Below, one piece after another: positions 16,257 through 24,714 of a stretch of DNA of 34,181 bases. Position 1 is the first letter of the stretch; each line of letters begins with the position of its first letter. The DNA is from Sphingomonadales bacterium (GTDB lineage Bacteria; Pseudomonadota; Alphaproteobacteria; Sphingomonadales; Sphingomonadaceae). The notes under the pieces were generated by a model that was not told where the DNA came from, ran no database searches, and saw only the letters and a program-made list of their open reading frames with translations. The translations under genes and the position numbers were made by a program. The stretch lies in contig JANXSN010000001.1 in the NCBI GenBank assembly GCA_025352685.1, positions 1-34,181 on the forward strand. Direction: 5' to 3'.

Positions 16257-18458
16257 TCAAGGCAGGGCGGCCCCTCCCGGATGATAGCGCCGCTCGATAT
16301 GCGCGGCGAGTTCGTCGGGGTAGAAATAGACCTGACGTAGATTGCCAGTGGCGTAACGTTCGATCTGATCGTTAAAATGCGTCGAGCTCGGATCACCGCT
16401 CTCGCCTCCGGCCGTCGCCGCCATCGCGCGGACGCGCGGACCGAATTCCACGACGGCGACAAAGCTGTTGCCGCTGGTGCCGTAATATTTCTTCGTGCCC
16501 GGGAAGGGCTTCGCGCCGAAGGAAGCAAGACTTCCCCATTGCGCCGACGTAAACGGCACCGCAATCGAGGGCTTTGTGTCGTCGAAATGCGCAGCGATCG
16601 CGTCATCAAGGCGCTGGAAGCGATTGATGGTACCCCAGGCGGGGTGCGAGCTGCCGAAATCACGCGTGAGATGCTCGACTGCCTTGTCGAGCGCGGCAAG
16701 TTTTGCTGCGGGTGTAACGCGTGACGCGATATAATCGGGCACGTTGAGCCGCTCGGCCTGCGCGAAGGAGCCGACGTCACGCCACAAGCCGTCACCCCAA
16801 AACACAGCCAGCGCTGTCGCCTGCGACTTTGCCGCCCAACGATAGTCCCAGCCGCGCAGCAGGGCGATCGGCGCTTCGAGCCTCGAGCGCTGGGGATCGC
16901 TAACCGCTAATTGGTCGTAGGCAGCGATCAATTGGGGGATGAGAGTGGCAAAGGCAGGAAGATAGCTGTCGAATGCCCCGATCCGAAGTTTGTCGAGCGT
17001 GAAATCGTGCTTGCCCGTCAGCACCAGATCGGCATGCGTGCCGCGGACATTGGGACCGGCCTGATCCATGTAGTGCGGGTAATCCTTGGCTTTAGGGCTG
17101 TCCGGCCCCGCCGCGTCCCATGGCCAGTCGTTGGTGTTGTGGGCCCAGCCCACCTTCGGGTTTGACACGCTTGGCAGTGTAGAGAGTGCGTGCAGGCCTC
17201 TCCAGTCGGTCGACGGATCGCTGCCGTCGACAGCACGCGTGTAATCGAACCGATCGTCGCGGATCGGTACAAATTGCGGATGAAGATAGGCGATTTCGCC
17301 CTTCGCATCGGCAAGCAGCGTATCGTTCGAGGAATTGGCTTTGCGCTCCGCCACCTTGAGATAAGACGCGAGATCACGTGTCTTGGTGCGCAACCAACTC
17401 TGCTCGAGCGCAGGCACTGGTCGCCACATCATGGCCTCGGCAATCCACTTGCCGCCGCGTTGGGCCACGATGGGTCCGTGGTGTGTCGCAAAGGTCGTGA
17501 ACGTGCGCTGGTCGACTGTCCCGTCGGGGCGGGAAAAGGCGATCGTCACATTCTTGCGCGTCACCTGTTTCAGCTGCTTGCCATAGCGATAGGACAGGTC
17601 GCTGCCGCGCCGCACGATTGACTCGGCAAATTCATCGACGTTGTCGACGCCCGACGACGTGTGCATCCAGCCGATGTTCGAATTAAATCCCTGATAGACG
17701 AAGAATTGCCCCCAAGTGACCGCGCCATAGGCATTGAGCCCGTTGCTACTCGTCATCTGCAATTCGGAGCGGAAATAGAAACTCGTGTGAGGATTGATGA
17801 GTAACAACGCGTGTCCCCCGGCCGTGTTTTTCGGCGCAATAGCAATACCGTTGGATCCAACCGGTTCACGCTGGATCATGCCAAGTTCGATTTCGGTGGG
17901 CGCGACACGCGTCTGACCGTAAAAGCTTGCCAGTTCGGAAAGCGAAATCCTCTCGATATCGCCGCCGATGCTGCCCTCAGTGAACGCCAGGGCCATCCAG
18001 GGTTCAAAGCGCTTCACAACCTTCGGGTGCACGTCAGGGTGAGTGGCGAGATAGTAGTTGAGGCCATCTGCCCAAGCATTCATCAGCGCGCGCAGCCAGG
18101 CAGGGCTGGTCGCATATCGCGCCTGCAGGTCAACGGGATCGACATAGAGCCGCTGGCGCAAATCAGCCCAGATCGCGCCTTCCCCTTCCGCCTCAGAGCG
18201 GCGACCGAGCGCCGTCAGATAATTGGCTTCGACCCGCCCGAGGTCGTCTTCGGCCTGCGCATAAATCATCCCGAACACGGCGTCCGCGTCCGTCTTGCCG
18301 ACGACATGCGCGATCCCCCATGTGTCGCGCGTGATCGTGACCCGTGCTGCCTGTCCATGCCAGCGAGTTTGCTCTTGCGGGGCGGCTTGTGCGGCACTGG
18401 CGGCGAGGAGGGCACAAGTGACGAGCGACTTGCGAAGGCTGCGGCTGAGTCTATCCAT
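16257..18458 (-). CDS. S45-family (penicillin/acyl-homoserine-lactone type) acylase, exported
   Basis: A 733-residue Ntn-hydrolase proenzyme of the penicillin acylase family (S45). A Sec signal peptide ends near AAQAAPQ (about 26). The alpha-chain block is VTITRDTWGIAHVVGKTDADAVFG and AQAEDDLGRVE. The probable autocleavage site and new N-terminal nucleophile is Gly-Ser202 in EPVGSNGIAIAP, followed by GHALLLINPH as in the family. Later blocks VTWGQFFVYQGFNSNIGWMH and FVAVVEFG with AMAATAGGESGDP are beta-chain features. Expected to act in the periplasm. Members cleave beta-lactam side chains, AHL signals or cyclic lipopeptides; the substrate cannot be set here. Start ATG 18458 was chosen over TTG 18464. 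The 5' end is 45 bp from a divergent amidohydrolase gene. Confidence 0.9.
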   Translation of the reverse strand: MDRLSRSLRKSLVTCALLAASAAQAAPQEQTRWHGQAARVTITRDTWGIAHVVGKTDADAVFGMIYAQAEDDLGRVEANYLTALGRRSEAEGEGAIWADLRQRLYVDPVDLQARYATSPAWLRALMNAWADGLNYYLATHPDVHPKVVKRFEPWMALAFTEGSIGGDIERISLSELASFYGQTRVAPTEIELGMIQREPVGSNGIAIAPKNTAGGHALLLINPHTSFYFRSELQMTSSNGLNAYGAVTWGQFFVYQGFNSNIGWMHTSSGVDNVDEFAESIVRRGSDLSYRYGKQLKQVTRKNVTIAFSRPDGTVDQRTFTTFATHHGPIVAQRGGKWIAEAMMWRPVPALEQSWLRTKTRDLASYLKVAERKANSSNDTLLADAKGEIAYLHPQFVPIRDDRFDYTRAVDGSDPSTDWRGLHALSTLPSVSNPKVGWAHNTNDWPWDAAGPDSPKAKDYPHYMDQAGPNVRGTHADLVLTGKHDFTLDKLRIGAFDSYLPAFATLIPQLIAAYDQLAVSDPQRSRLEAPIALLRGWDYRWAAKSQATALAVFWGDGLWRDVGSFAQAERLNVPDYIASRVTPAAKLAALDKAVEHLTRDFGSSHPAWGTINRFQRLDDAIAAHFDDTKPSIAVPFTSAQWGSLASFGAKPFPGTKKYYGTSGNSFVAVVEFGPRVRAMAATAGGESGDPSSTHFNDQIERYATGNLRQVYFYPDELAAHIERRYHPGGAALP

Positions 18459-18503
18459 GCTCAAGGGCTATCGGGCATGTGTCCCCGCGGCAAGGAGGGC
18501 GGC

Positions 18504-19766
18504 ATGAAGGCTTGGCTTGGGTCTCTACTTTTATTGTCAGCTCCTGCCGTTGCTGCACCCGACCTGCAGACGGGTCGCACCCTTTTACGCCCTGCGCAGG
18601 TTTTCGACGGGGTCGATCCCATCCCTCATATAGGGTGGGACGTGCTGATCGACGGTGAGCGGATCGCAGCTGTGGGCCCGCATCTCACGATACCAGCGAA
18701 CACAAAGATCGTCGACTTGCCGGGCGACACGCTGACCCCGGGAATGATCGAGGGACACAGTCATTTGTTCCTTCATCCCTACAATGAAACCAGCTGGAAC
18801 GATCAGGTGCTGTACGAGCCTCTGGCGCTGCGCACGGTCCGCGCCGCGGTGAGCGCCCGCGCTACGTTGTTGGCCGGCTTCACCAGCGCACGCGATCTGG
18901 GGACCGAAGGGGCGGGCTATGCTGATGTCGGGCTCAAACAGGCGATTGATCGTGGCATCGTACCCGGCCCGCGGCTGCTCGTTGCGACACGGGCAATCGT
19001 CGCGCGGGGGGCCTATGGCCCGAAGGGCTTCGAGCCCGGAGTTGAGATACCGCAAGGCGCGCAAGAGGTGAGCGGGGTCGACGAAATTGTGCGAGCCGTG
19101 CGGGACCAGATCAGCGCGGGCGCGGATATCGTGAAGCTCTACGCGGACTATCATTACGGCGCTGGTGAAGCCAGTCTGCCTACCTTGTCACAGGTTGAAA
19201 TGGATGCGGCGGTGGCCGCTGCGCACGATGCCGGACGCAGCGTTGCCGTTCACGCGGTCACGCCCGAGGCCATGCGCCGTGCCATCTCGGCCGGGGCCGA
19301 TACGATCGAGCATGGCTATGGCGGCACGCCTGCAATCTTCAAAGCCATGGCCACTAAGCACATCGCGCTTTGCCCCACCCTCGCCGCATCGGATGCTGTC
19401 GCGCGTTATCGCGGGTGGTCAGGCCAAGAGCCAGCGCCCGACGGCGTCGCCGCGAACCGCGCTTCGTTTAAACTAGCCATGGTAGCTGGCGTGCCGATCT
19501 GTGCGGGCGGTGACGTCGGTGTATTTGCGCACGGCGACAACGCTCGCGAGCTGGAACTGATGGTCGCAGGAGGAATGTCAGCAGCGCGGGTGATGATCGC
19601 CGCGACCTCGGGCAACGCCACCGCCTTCGGGATCGCCGACAGGGCAGGGACCGTGCGGCCCGGGGTGCCTGCGGATCTCGTGGTTTTTGAAGGCGATCCC
19701 ACCAAGGCGATTAGCGCCGTTCGCAGGGTTCGGCTGGTGATGAAGGGCGGCATCGTGGCGCGGTAG
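18504..19766 (+). CDS. exported metal-dependent amidohydrolase (imidazolonepropionase-like)
   Basis: A 420-residue amidohydrolase with a signal peptide (MKAWLGSLLLLSAPAVAAP) and the complete binuclear metal site: HxH at His85/His87 in EGHSHLF, a carboxylated-type Lys211 in ADIVKLYAD, His250 in VAVHAVTPEA, His270 in TIEHGYGG and Asp337 in CAGGDVGVF. The C-terminal return to the small beta domain (GTVRPGVPADLVVFEGDP) is typical. Exported members often act on N-acyl amino acids or Xaa-Pro-type dipeptides. Although the frame is open from 17811, an AAGGAGG site at 18492-18498 sets the start at ATG 18504; the extra 231 codons are antisense to the acylase gene. Divergent partner of the acylase, likely co-regulated. 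Confidence 0.92.
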   Translation: MKAWLGSLLLLSAPAVAAPDLQTGRTLLRPAQVFDGVDPIPHIGWDVLIDGERIAAVGPHLTIPANTKIVDLPGDTLTPGMIEGHSHLFLHPYNETSWNDQVLYEPLALRTVRAAVSARATLLAGFTSARDLGTEGAGYADVGLKQAIDRGIVPGPRLLVATRAIVARGAYGPKGFEPGVEIPQGAQEVSGVDEIVRAVRDQISAGADIVKLYADYHYGAGEASLPTLSQVEMDAAVAAAHDAGRSVAVHAVTPEAMRRAISAGADTIEHGYGGTPAIFKAMATKHIALCPTLAASDAVARYRGWSGQEPAPDGVAANRASFKLAMVAGVPICAGGDVGVFAHGDNARELELMVAGGMSAARVMIAATSGNATAFGIADRAGTVRPGVPADLVVFEGDPTKAISAVRRVRLVMKGGIVAR

Positions 19767-19901
19767 CCGAATCGCTGGAAAGACTGTGTCAGCCTCGCGT
19801 GGGTAGCAGACTGCTCGGGTGACGCACCCGCGCGAAGCCCGGCACGTTCCGAGCCAAACCGCCTGCTCTTTTTTGCCGTTTCAACGCGTCACCCGGTATC
19901 G

Positions 19902-20153
19902 GCCCCGGCGAGCGTCGATATTGATACCAAGCTCAGCTACCGCGTCGGTCGTCACGTCGCCATCGGGCTCGAAAGCTATAATGGCATCGGTGAGTTCGCC
20001 CATTTCGGGCGCTTTGGTCGCAACGACCAGTCAACCTATGCGACGATCGACACAGGTTTCGGCCGCTGGGATCTCAATCTCGGTCGCGGGAGGGGTTGCG
20101 GCGCCAATAACAACGGCGTCATCGTCAAAGCGGTGATTGGGGTCCCGATTTAG
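19902..20153 (+). pseudogene. outer-membrane beta-barrel-like protein, C-terminal remnant
   Basis: A plus frame ending at TAG 20151-20153 reads like the last strands of an outer-membrane beta-barrel: DTKLSYRVGRHVAIGLESYN, then FAHFGRFGRNDQSTYATIDT, GRWDLNLGRGRG and VIVKAVIGVPI. The alternating hydrophobic pattern and the WDLNLG...G...VVKAIIGVPI ending are familiar from proteobacterial outer-membrane proteins of unknown role. The frame continues upstream to about 19840 without family character and lacks a start, signal peptide or barrel body. It is read as a truncated gene. It overlaps a shorter shadow frame at 19819-20136. Confidence 0.5.
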
Positions 20154-20344
20154 CCCCAAGAGCCGCAAGGGCCAGGGGGGTAGCGGCTGTGCGCTTGGTA
20201 CGGCGAGCAGTGCAGAACCGAGATGCGAGGCGCCCCCAGGGAAAAGTGCTGACTGTCAGTCTGGCGGCTCATGGCTGCCTGAGGCACGAAAATCTCCGCG
20301 TTGAAGGACGAGTTTGTCTGCACGTGACGCCACCCACGCCAGCG

Positions 20345-21952
20345 TCACCCCCCGCCCGGCGCTTTCGGCGCTCGGCGACCAGCGGCGGACGGTGATCCCG
20401 TGGTTCGTTGCGCGACGGTCCAATCAATGTGGTACAGATCGAACCGCCGGTCGGCGAGGTTTCGCACGGTTCCCTCAGCACGAGCCCAGGTGAGATCGGC
20501 AAGGTTGACGTCGGCGATCGTCAGCGTCTCGATATTCTCACTCGCCTCGGCGGCGATGCCGTCGCGTGCAAAGGGAAAGTCGCACGGCGTCAGAATGCAC
20601 GATTGCGCATATTGAACATCCATGTTGTCGACGCCGGGCAGATTGCCGACGTTGCCCGACAGCACCACGAAGCACTGGTTCTCGATCGCGCGAGCCTGCG
20701 CGCAGTAGCGGACGCGCATGTATCCCTGTCGGTTGTCGGTACAAAAAGGGACAAAGATGATGCGAGCTCCTTCGTCTACCAATCGCCGTGCCAGTTCCGG
20801 GAACTCGCTGTCATAACAAATCAGCACGCCGATCGGACCAACGTCGGTCTGTATGACGTCGACTGAGCTACCGCCCTTGATTTTCCACCAAAAGGCTTCG
20901 TTGGGTGTCGGGTGGATCTTCTCCTGGGCATGAACCGATCCGTCGCGCAAGCATACGTACGCCACGTTTTGCACGCTGCCATCGTCGGTCCGGGTCGGAT
21001 GTGATCCACCAATGATATTGATGTTGTAGCGCAGCGCCATCCGCGAGAGCTCAGCCACGATCGGCGCGCGATGATCGGTCATCCGATCGATCGCAGCCAT
21101 CGGCGCGAGCGCTTCGGTCTCGAACGACAAGAGCGACATCGTAAACAGTTCGGGAAAAACGACGAAATCAGAACGATAATCGGAAGCGACGTCGACGAAA
21201 TATTCGACGTTCCGCACGAACTCGGCGAAATCCTTAACGGCACGGGCCTGCAATTGAACCGTTGCCAACCTTACGCTCTCGACGTCGCGAGGAACGCGGA
21301 ATGCAGGGGGCTCGTTCGGGTCGACGTAGGGATTGCGCCACACCATGTGCGCCGCAAAGCCGTTCGATGCCTTGTCCATCGGCAGATAGTCGGGCAGCAC
21401 GCCAATGGGCGTAAATCCGTTCGCCAGCTGAAAACCGATCACCTGGTCGCGCAGCTGGCCGGCACTAACGGCGTCAAGATAGGCGTCGGGTCCGGCGACC
21501 TTTGACCTTGCACGTGCATACCCCGGCATCCGGCCGCCAAACACGATGCCGCGCAATTCAAGGCGTTCGGCGAGACTGCGGCGCGCCTCGTAGAGACGCT
21601 TGCCAATACGCAGCCCGCGCTGCCGCTCGTCGACGGCCATTTCGATTCCGTAGAGCCAGTCTCCTGTTGGATCATGCCGGCTGCCGAACCCGTTGCCGCT
21701 GATCGTGTTCCAGTCATGAGGTCCCAGCGCGAAAACCTCGTCGATGCGCGAGGAGGCGCAATAGCCGACGATGCTACCTTCGAAGACCGCGACGAACTGA
21801 CCTTCCGGGAAATTGTTGATCTGGCCTCTGATGTGGCCAGCGCTATAGTTTTCGATGCCGGGATAAGCTCGACTGATTAGCGTCAATATGCCTGAAATAT
21901 CCGGGGTTCGGGCCAAGCGAATTTCGAGACGGGCGGCGGTGTTTTTCGGCAT
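20345..21952 (-). CDS. GNAT acetyltransferase fused to nitrilase-superfamily carbon-nitrogen hydrolase
   Basis: A 535-residue two-domain protein. Residues 8-205 are a GNAT domain with the acetyl-CoA loop QRGLRIGKRL (111-120) and YGIEMAVDER before it. Residues 225-510 are a nitrilase-superfamily hydrolase with the full Glu-Lys-Cys triad: Glu268 in VVFPELF, Lys345 in AQEKIHPTPNE and Cys379 in LICYDSEFPE. This fusion is a recognised bacterial family; the C-N hydrolase half would cleave an amide and the GNAT half might acetylate the same or a product molecule. Cytoplasmic. The last 24 or so residues after LYHIDW are a low-complexity extension and may reflect a lost stop. The gene is monocistronic by spacing. 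Confidence 0.9.
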   Translation of the reverse strand: MPKNTAARLEIRLARTPDISGILTLISRAYPGIENYSAGHIRGQINNFPEGQFVAVFEGSIVGYCASSRIDEVFALGPHDWNTISGNGFGSRHDPTGDWLYGIEMAVDERQRGLRIGKRLYEARRSLAERLELRGIVFGGRMPGYARARSKVAGPDAYLDAVSAGQLRDQVIGFQLANGFTPIGVLPDYLPMDKASNGFAAHMVWRNPYVDPNEPPAFRVPRDVESVRLATVQLQARAVKDFAEFVRNVEYFVDVASDYRSDFVVFPELFTMSLLSFETEALAPMAAIDRMTDHRAPIVAELSRMALRYNINIIGGSHPTRTDDGSVQNVAYVCLRDGSVHAQEKIHPTPNEAFWWKIKGGSSVDVIQTDVGPIGVLICYDSEFPELARRLVDEGARIIFVPFCTDNRQGYMRVRYCAQARAIENQCFVVLSGNVGNLPGVDNMDVQYAQSCILTPCDFPFARDGIAAEASENIETLTIADVNLADLTWARAEGTVRNLADRRFDLYHIDWTVAQRTTGSPSAAGRRAPKAPGGG

Positions 21953-22497
21953 TCGTCGAGCCTTGGATCGTTCTGGCAGATAACAGGCCGTGCCTATGCC
22001 CGACGCATGCTTGGGAGGCTACCCCCTTGATGGTCAGCACCAGAGACAACTCGAGGTCGCCCAGTTCCCGAAACGGGGAAAGGCGGCCCCGCCAAACATT
22101 TTGTGATTTGGCCCAGAGCGCCGCAAATCGCGGCGGGCGAGCGGCATATTAGACGCAAGGGGATAGTGCGCGACGGAGATTGAGCTGTGCAAGATGGCGG
22201 CCGTAAAAGGTCGTGTCGCGAATAGCCCCGCGCGGGAACCGGGCCCGCGACGCGGTGTCCATCCAGTCCGCCATCTCGTACGTTGCGGGCGGTGGGATGC
22301 GCCAGGCACGGGCGACGCGGATCGGTCACGTGGTGGTGTGCGAACAGCGCAACCCGTTCACAGTGGCGAGCAGCCCGCGCTTGCCCGTTAGTAAGTCGCA
22401 TTGAATCCGGGGCAGGCGGCACCGAGATTCGGCCGCAATCGTCAGCATCCCAACATGATTAACCGCCCGTTCGCGGCATCAGCAACCCGTGCGGTGC
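21953..22497. other. 545 bp without a recognised gene
   Basis: Between the fusion gene and the aldo/keto reductase gene (both minus) only Arg/Pro-rich frames occur, including 21994-22422 (minus). A short minus peptide around 22160-22330 (with RIPPPATYEMADWMDTA) looks somewhat protein-like and may be a remnant, but no family can be named. The promoter of the fusion gene must lie at the left end. Confidence 0.35.
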
Positions 22498-23484
22498 TTA
22501 ACTGGGTCGGTTCATCGCGCCCAAAAGCAAGGCCATATGCTCTTGGGCGAGCACCAGATTGGTTGCGGCAATAAACTCAGCCAGTTGTTCGACGCGCGAC
22601 ACGCTCGCGATTGGTGCGGCTATGCCAGGTTGAGCAATCAGCCAGGCAAGCGCGATTTGTGCATGCGTCGCTCTGGTCTCAGCAGCCACGGCGTCCATCG
22701 CTGTGAGTACCGCGAGTCCGTCAGCGCACATGTAATCGGCCACTCGGTACGCGCGCGCGCCCGAAGTTTCGGCTTCGTCGCGGTATTTCCCGGTCAGAAA
22801 ACCCGATGCTAGCCCGAAATAGGGAAGCACAGCGATGCCACGCGCCGTGCACAGGTCCTGCAACGCTCCTTCGTAAGCGATCATGTCCCCGCGCCGTTGG
22901 GCAATGCGTGCGACCATCGCTCCCCGCGCGACAAGGTTATACTCGGGCTGGAGCACGCGGTAACGCGTCCCGAGATCAAGCGCCGACTGGAGTCGGGCGG
23001 CCGTGAAATTCGATGCGCCCAGCGTTGCAACCTTACCGGCCTGGACGAGCTGCTCGAACGCCGCGGCAACGTCGGCCTGAGGCACGTGAGCATCATCTTG
23101 GTGCGCGTAATACAGATCGATCTGGTCGATTTGCAGCCGTGCCAGCGAGTCATCGCATGCCGCAGCGATGCGTGCCGGGGCCAGCCCTTTGCCTCCGTCT
23201 CCCGGGAGCATGCCCACCTTGGTGGCGATTTTCACCTTGTTGCGCTTACCCGTGGCCTTCAGCCAGCGTCCAATGACGGTTTCGGATTCACCGCCTTTGT
23301 GACCGGGAATCCATGCCGAATAGACGTCTGCAGTGTCGATCATTACGCCCCCGCCATCGACAAAGGCATCGAGAATGGCAAAGCTGGCGGCTTCGTCGGC
23401 GGTCCAGCCAAAAACATTGCCACCGAGGACTAAGCGGATCCCGCCGAGCGCCAGTGTCCCGGTAAAGTCCGTTGTCATTGCCAT
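22498..23484 (-). CDS. aldo/keto reductase
   Basis: A 328-residue NAD(P)H-dependent aldo/keto reductase with the TIM-barrel tetrad visible: Asp in VMIDTADVYSAW with its Tyr, Lys in KIATKVGML and His in DLYYAHQDD. NADPH-binding regions GASNFTAARL and YFGLASGFLTGKYR are present. The layout is like that of the YajO/Tas or 1-deoxyxylulose-related AKR groups; the physiological carbonyl substrate is unknown. The open frame extends to 23580, but the N-terminal 32 codons lack family character, so ATG 23484 (MAMTTDFTG) is preferred. Divergent from the DUF4112 gene. Confidence 0.9.
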   Translation of the reverse strand: MAMTTDFTGTLALGGIRLVLGGNVFGWTADEAASFAILDAFVDGGGVMIDTADVYSAWIPGHKGGESETVIGRWLKATGKRNKVKIATKVGMLPGDGGKGLAPARIAAACDDSLARLQIDQIDLYYAHQDDAHVPQADVAAAFEQLVQAGKVATLGASNFTAARLQSALDLGTRYRVLQPEYNLVARGAMVARIAQRRGDMIAYEGALQDLCTARGIAVLPYFGLASGFLTGKYRDEAETSGARAYRVADYMCADGLAVLTAMDAVAAETRATHAQIALAWLIAQPGIAAPIASVSRVEQLAEFIAATNLVLAQEHMALLLGAMNRPS

Positions 23485-23610
23485 AATTCCAGAAGGCTGT
23501 TCTCGGACCCGTTGACATAGGACCGCGTGTTGATGGGATGATGAAGAGAACTGTCGCCTCGTCTGGGCTACGGTCGTCACGCTCTTGCATCCAGCGCTTC
23601 TGCCGCCTTG

Positions 23611-23635
23611 GGAACCGTCTGAGACTCCCCTTGTT
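23611..23635 (+). promoter_or_regulatory. sigma-EcfG-like (general stress response) promoter
   Basis: GGAAC at 23611-23615 and GTT at 23633-23635 are separated by 17 bases. This matches the alphaproteobacterial EcfG consensus (GGAAC, 16-17 bases, CGTT) except for T in place of the C. It is 57 bp upstream of the DUF4112 ATG, a normal distance. Not tested. Confidence 0.5.
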
Positions 23636-23692
23636 TAGCAAATCAAGGCTTACCACCTTTTGGAAACCGGCCACGCGCTTAGGAGGATTACC

Positions 23693-24127
23693 ATGAAAGC
23701 TCGGCAAGCGATGACTGCAGATGGATTGATGGATCTCCTGAAAAAGGCTGCGCCGTCGCGCGGCGAGGCGGTCCGACGCATGGAAATGGTAGCCAAGCTT
23801 TTGGATAACGCCTTTGTAATTCCCGGCACCAACCAACGCGTTGGCATCGACGCCATAATCGGCTTAATTCCAGGCTTCGGCGACGTCGCCACGACGATCC
23901 TTTCGAGTTACGTGATCTGGGAGGCGCGCAACTTGGGCGTCTCGCGGTTTGCAACTTTTCGGATGCTGTCGAACTTGGCAATCCATGCTTCGGTTGGCGC
24001 AATCCCGATCGCGGGAGACGTGTTCGACGCCTTTTTCAGGGTCAACCAACGTAATATGCGCATCGTCCGCGCTCATCTCGAGAACACGGGCGGGGCAGCC
24101 GATCCAGCCAGAATTCTAACAAAATAG
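23693..24127 (+). CDS. DUF4112 membrane protein
   Basis: A 144-residue DUF4112 protein. The family core is clear: LLDNAFVIPGTNQRVGIDAI, IGLIPGFGDVATTIL, the Asn in RMLSNLAIHASVGAIPIAGD and VFDAFFRVNQRNMR. Two Gly/Pro-rich hydrophobic segments suggest a membrane hairpin. Function unknown. A perfect AGGAGG at 23681-23686 sets ATG 23693, discarding 11 upstream codons. A general-stress-type promoter precedes it, so it may belong to the stress regulon. Confidence 0.92.
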   Translation: MKARQAMTADGLMDLLKKAAPSRGEAVRRMEMVAKLLDNAFVIPGTNQRVGIDAIIGLIPGFGDVATTILSSYVIWEARNLGVSRFATFRMLSNLAIHASVGAIPIAGDVFDAFFRVNQRNMRIVRAHLENTGGAADPARILTK

Positions 24128-24316
24128 AAGGCTGCACACGAAAACAGTGATCATTCGTCGGCTGTGCGTCGTGAGCGGCCGAACGACACTGCGACGTGAC
24201 ACGAGCGCTCAGCTTACCGGCCCGTCGAGCTGAATGCATAAAGGACTTGGCGCGCTGTGCACGACTTCGCCAAAAGGCCCGCATGTTTCATCGTTGTGCC
24301 AGACAAGGAGATATCA

Positions 24317-24508
24317 ATGCTTCGGATCCTAATTGCAGCGGCAATCTTCGCTGCGCCTGCCTCGCTCGAGGCACGCGGACATTTTTTTCACAGGGCGCAC
24401 AGGTCAGCCCGGAGTGGGCATTATATCGGCGGCCATGGCTCCAGCCATAAGGGGGGGCATTACGTCAGCTCTAGTGGCAGCCACCATTATCGACACCACA
24501 CATTTTAG
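24317..24508 (+). CDS. small exported His/Gly/Ser-rich protein
   Basis: A 63-residue peptide: a signal sequence (MLRILIAAAIFAAPASLEA) then a short mature part rich in His, Gly, Ser and Arg, with GHYIGGHGSSHKGGHYVSSS and a closing HHYRHHTF. AAGGAG lies seven bases before the ATG. The mature peptide holds about ten His residues and could bind metal or nucleic acid outside the membrane. Related tiny GGHYV-type proteins occur in sphingomonads (recollection). Function unknown. Confidence 0.72.
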   Translation: MLRILIAAAIFAAPASLEARGHFFHRAHRSARSGHYIGGHGSSHKGGHYVSSSGSHHYRHHTF

Positions 24509-24514
24509 GTATTG

Positions 24515-24577
24515 GGCCGCGCTCCTCCGTCAGGCTGGCTCCTCGCTGTTGGCGACGCTGTGACGGAGCGGTCGGCC
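24515..24577 (+). terminator. possible stem-loop after the His-rich gene
   Basis: GGCCGCGCTCCTCCGTCA at 24515-24532 pairs imperfectly with TGACGGAGCGGTCGGCC at 24561-24577 across a 28-base loop. It begins 7 bp after the stop codon. No U-tract follows, so termination is only a guess. Confidence 0.4.
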
Positions 24578-24714
24578 CGCAGCGGAGCGCAGCCGCCACG
24601 GGCTCACCCCCTTTGCATCGCGCGCCGTTTGTACCATGCGGGCTTGCAACGGTTATAATCAAAATTGGTGCTCACGAGTGCGCTGCGGCCGGGCGTTAAA
24701 AACAGGAGGCGCAC

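Noticed and set aside
17811-18503. N-terminal extension of the amidohydrolase frame
   Set aside because: Antisense to the acylase gene; a perfect ribosome site and signal peptide start at 18504.
21994-22422. 142-codon minus frame
   Set aside because: Pro/Arg/His-rich, no ribosome site, no recognisable family; typical of GC-rich non-coding DNA.
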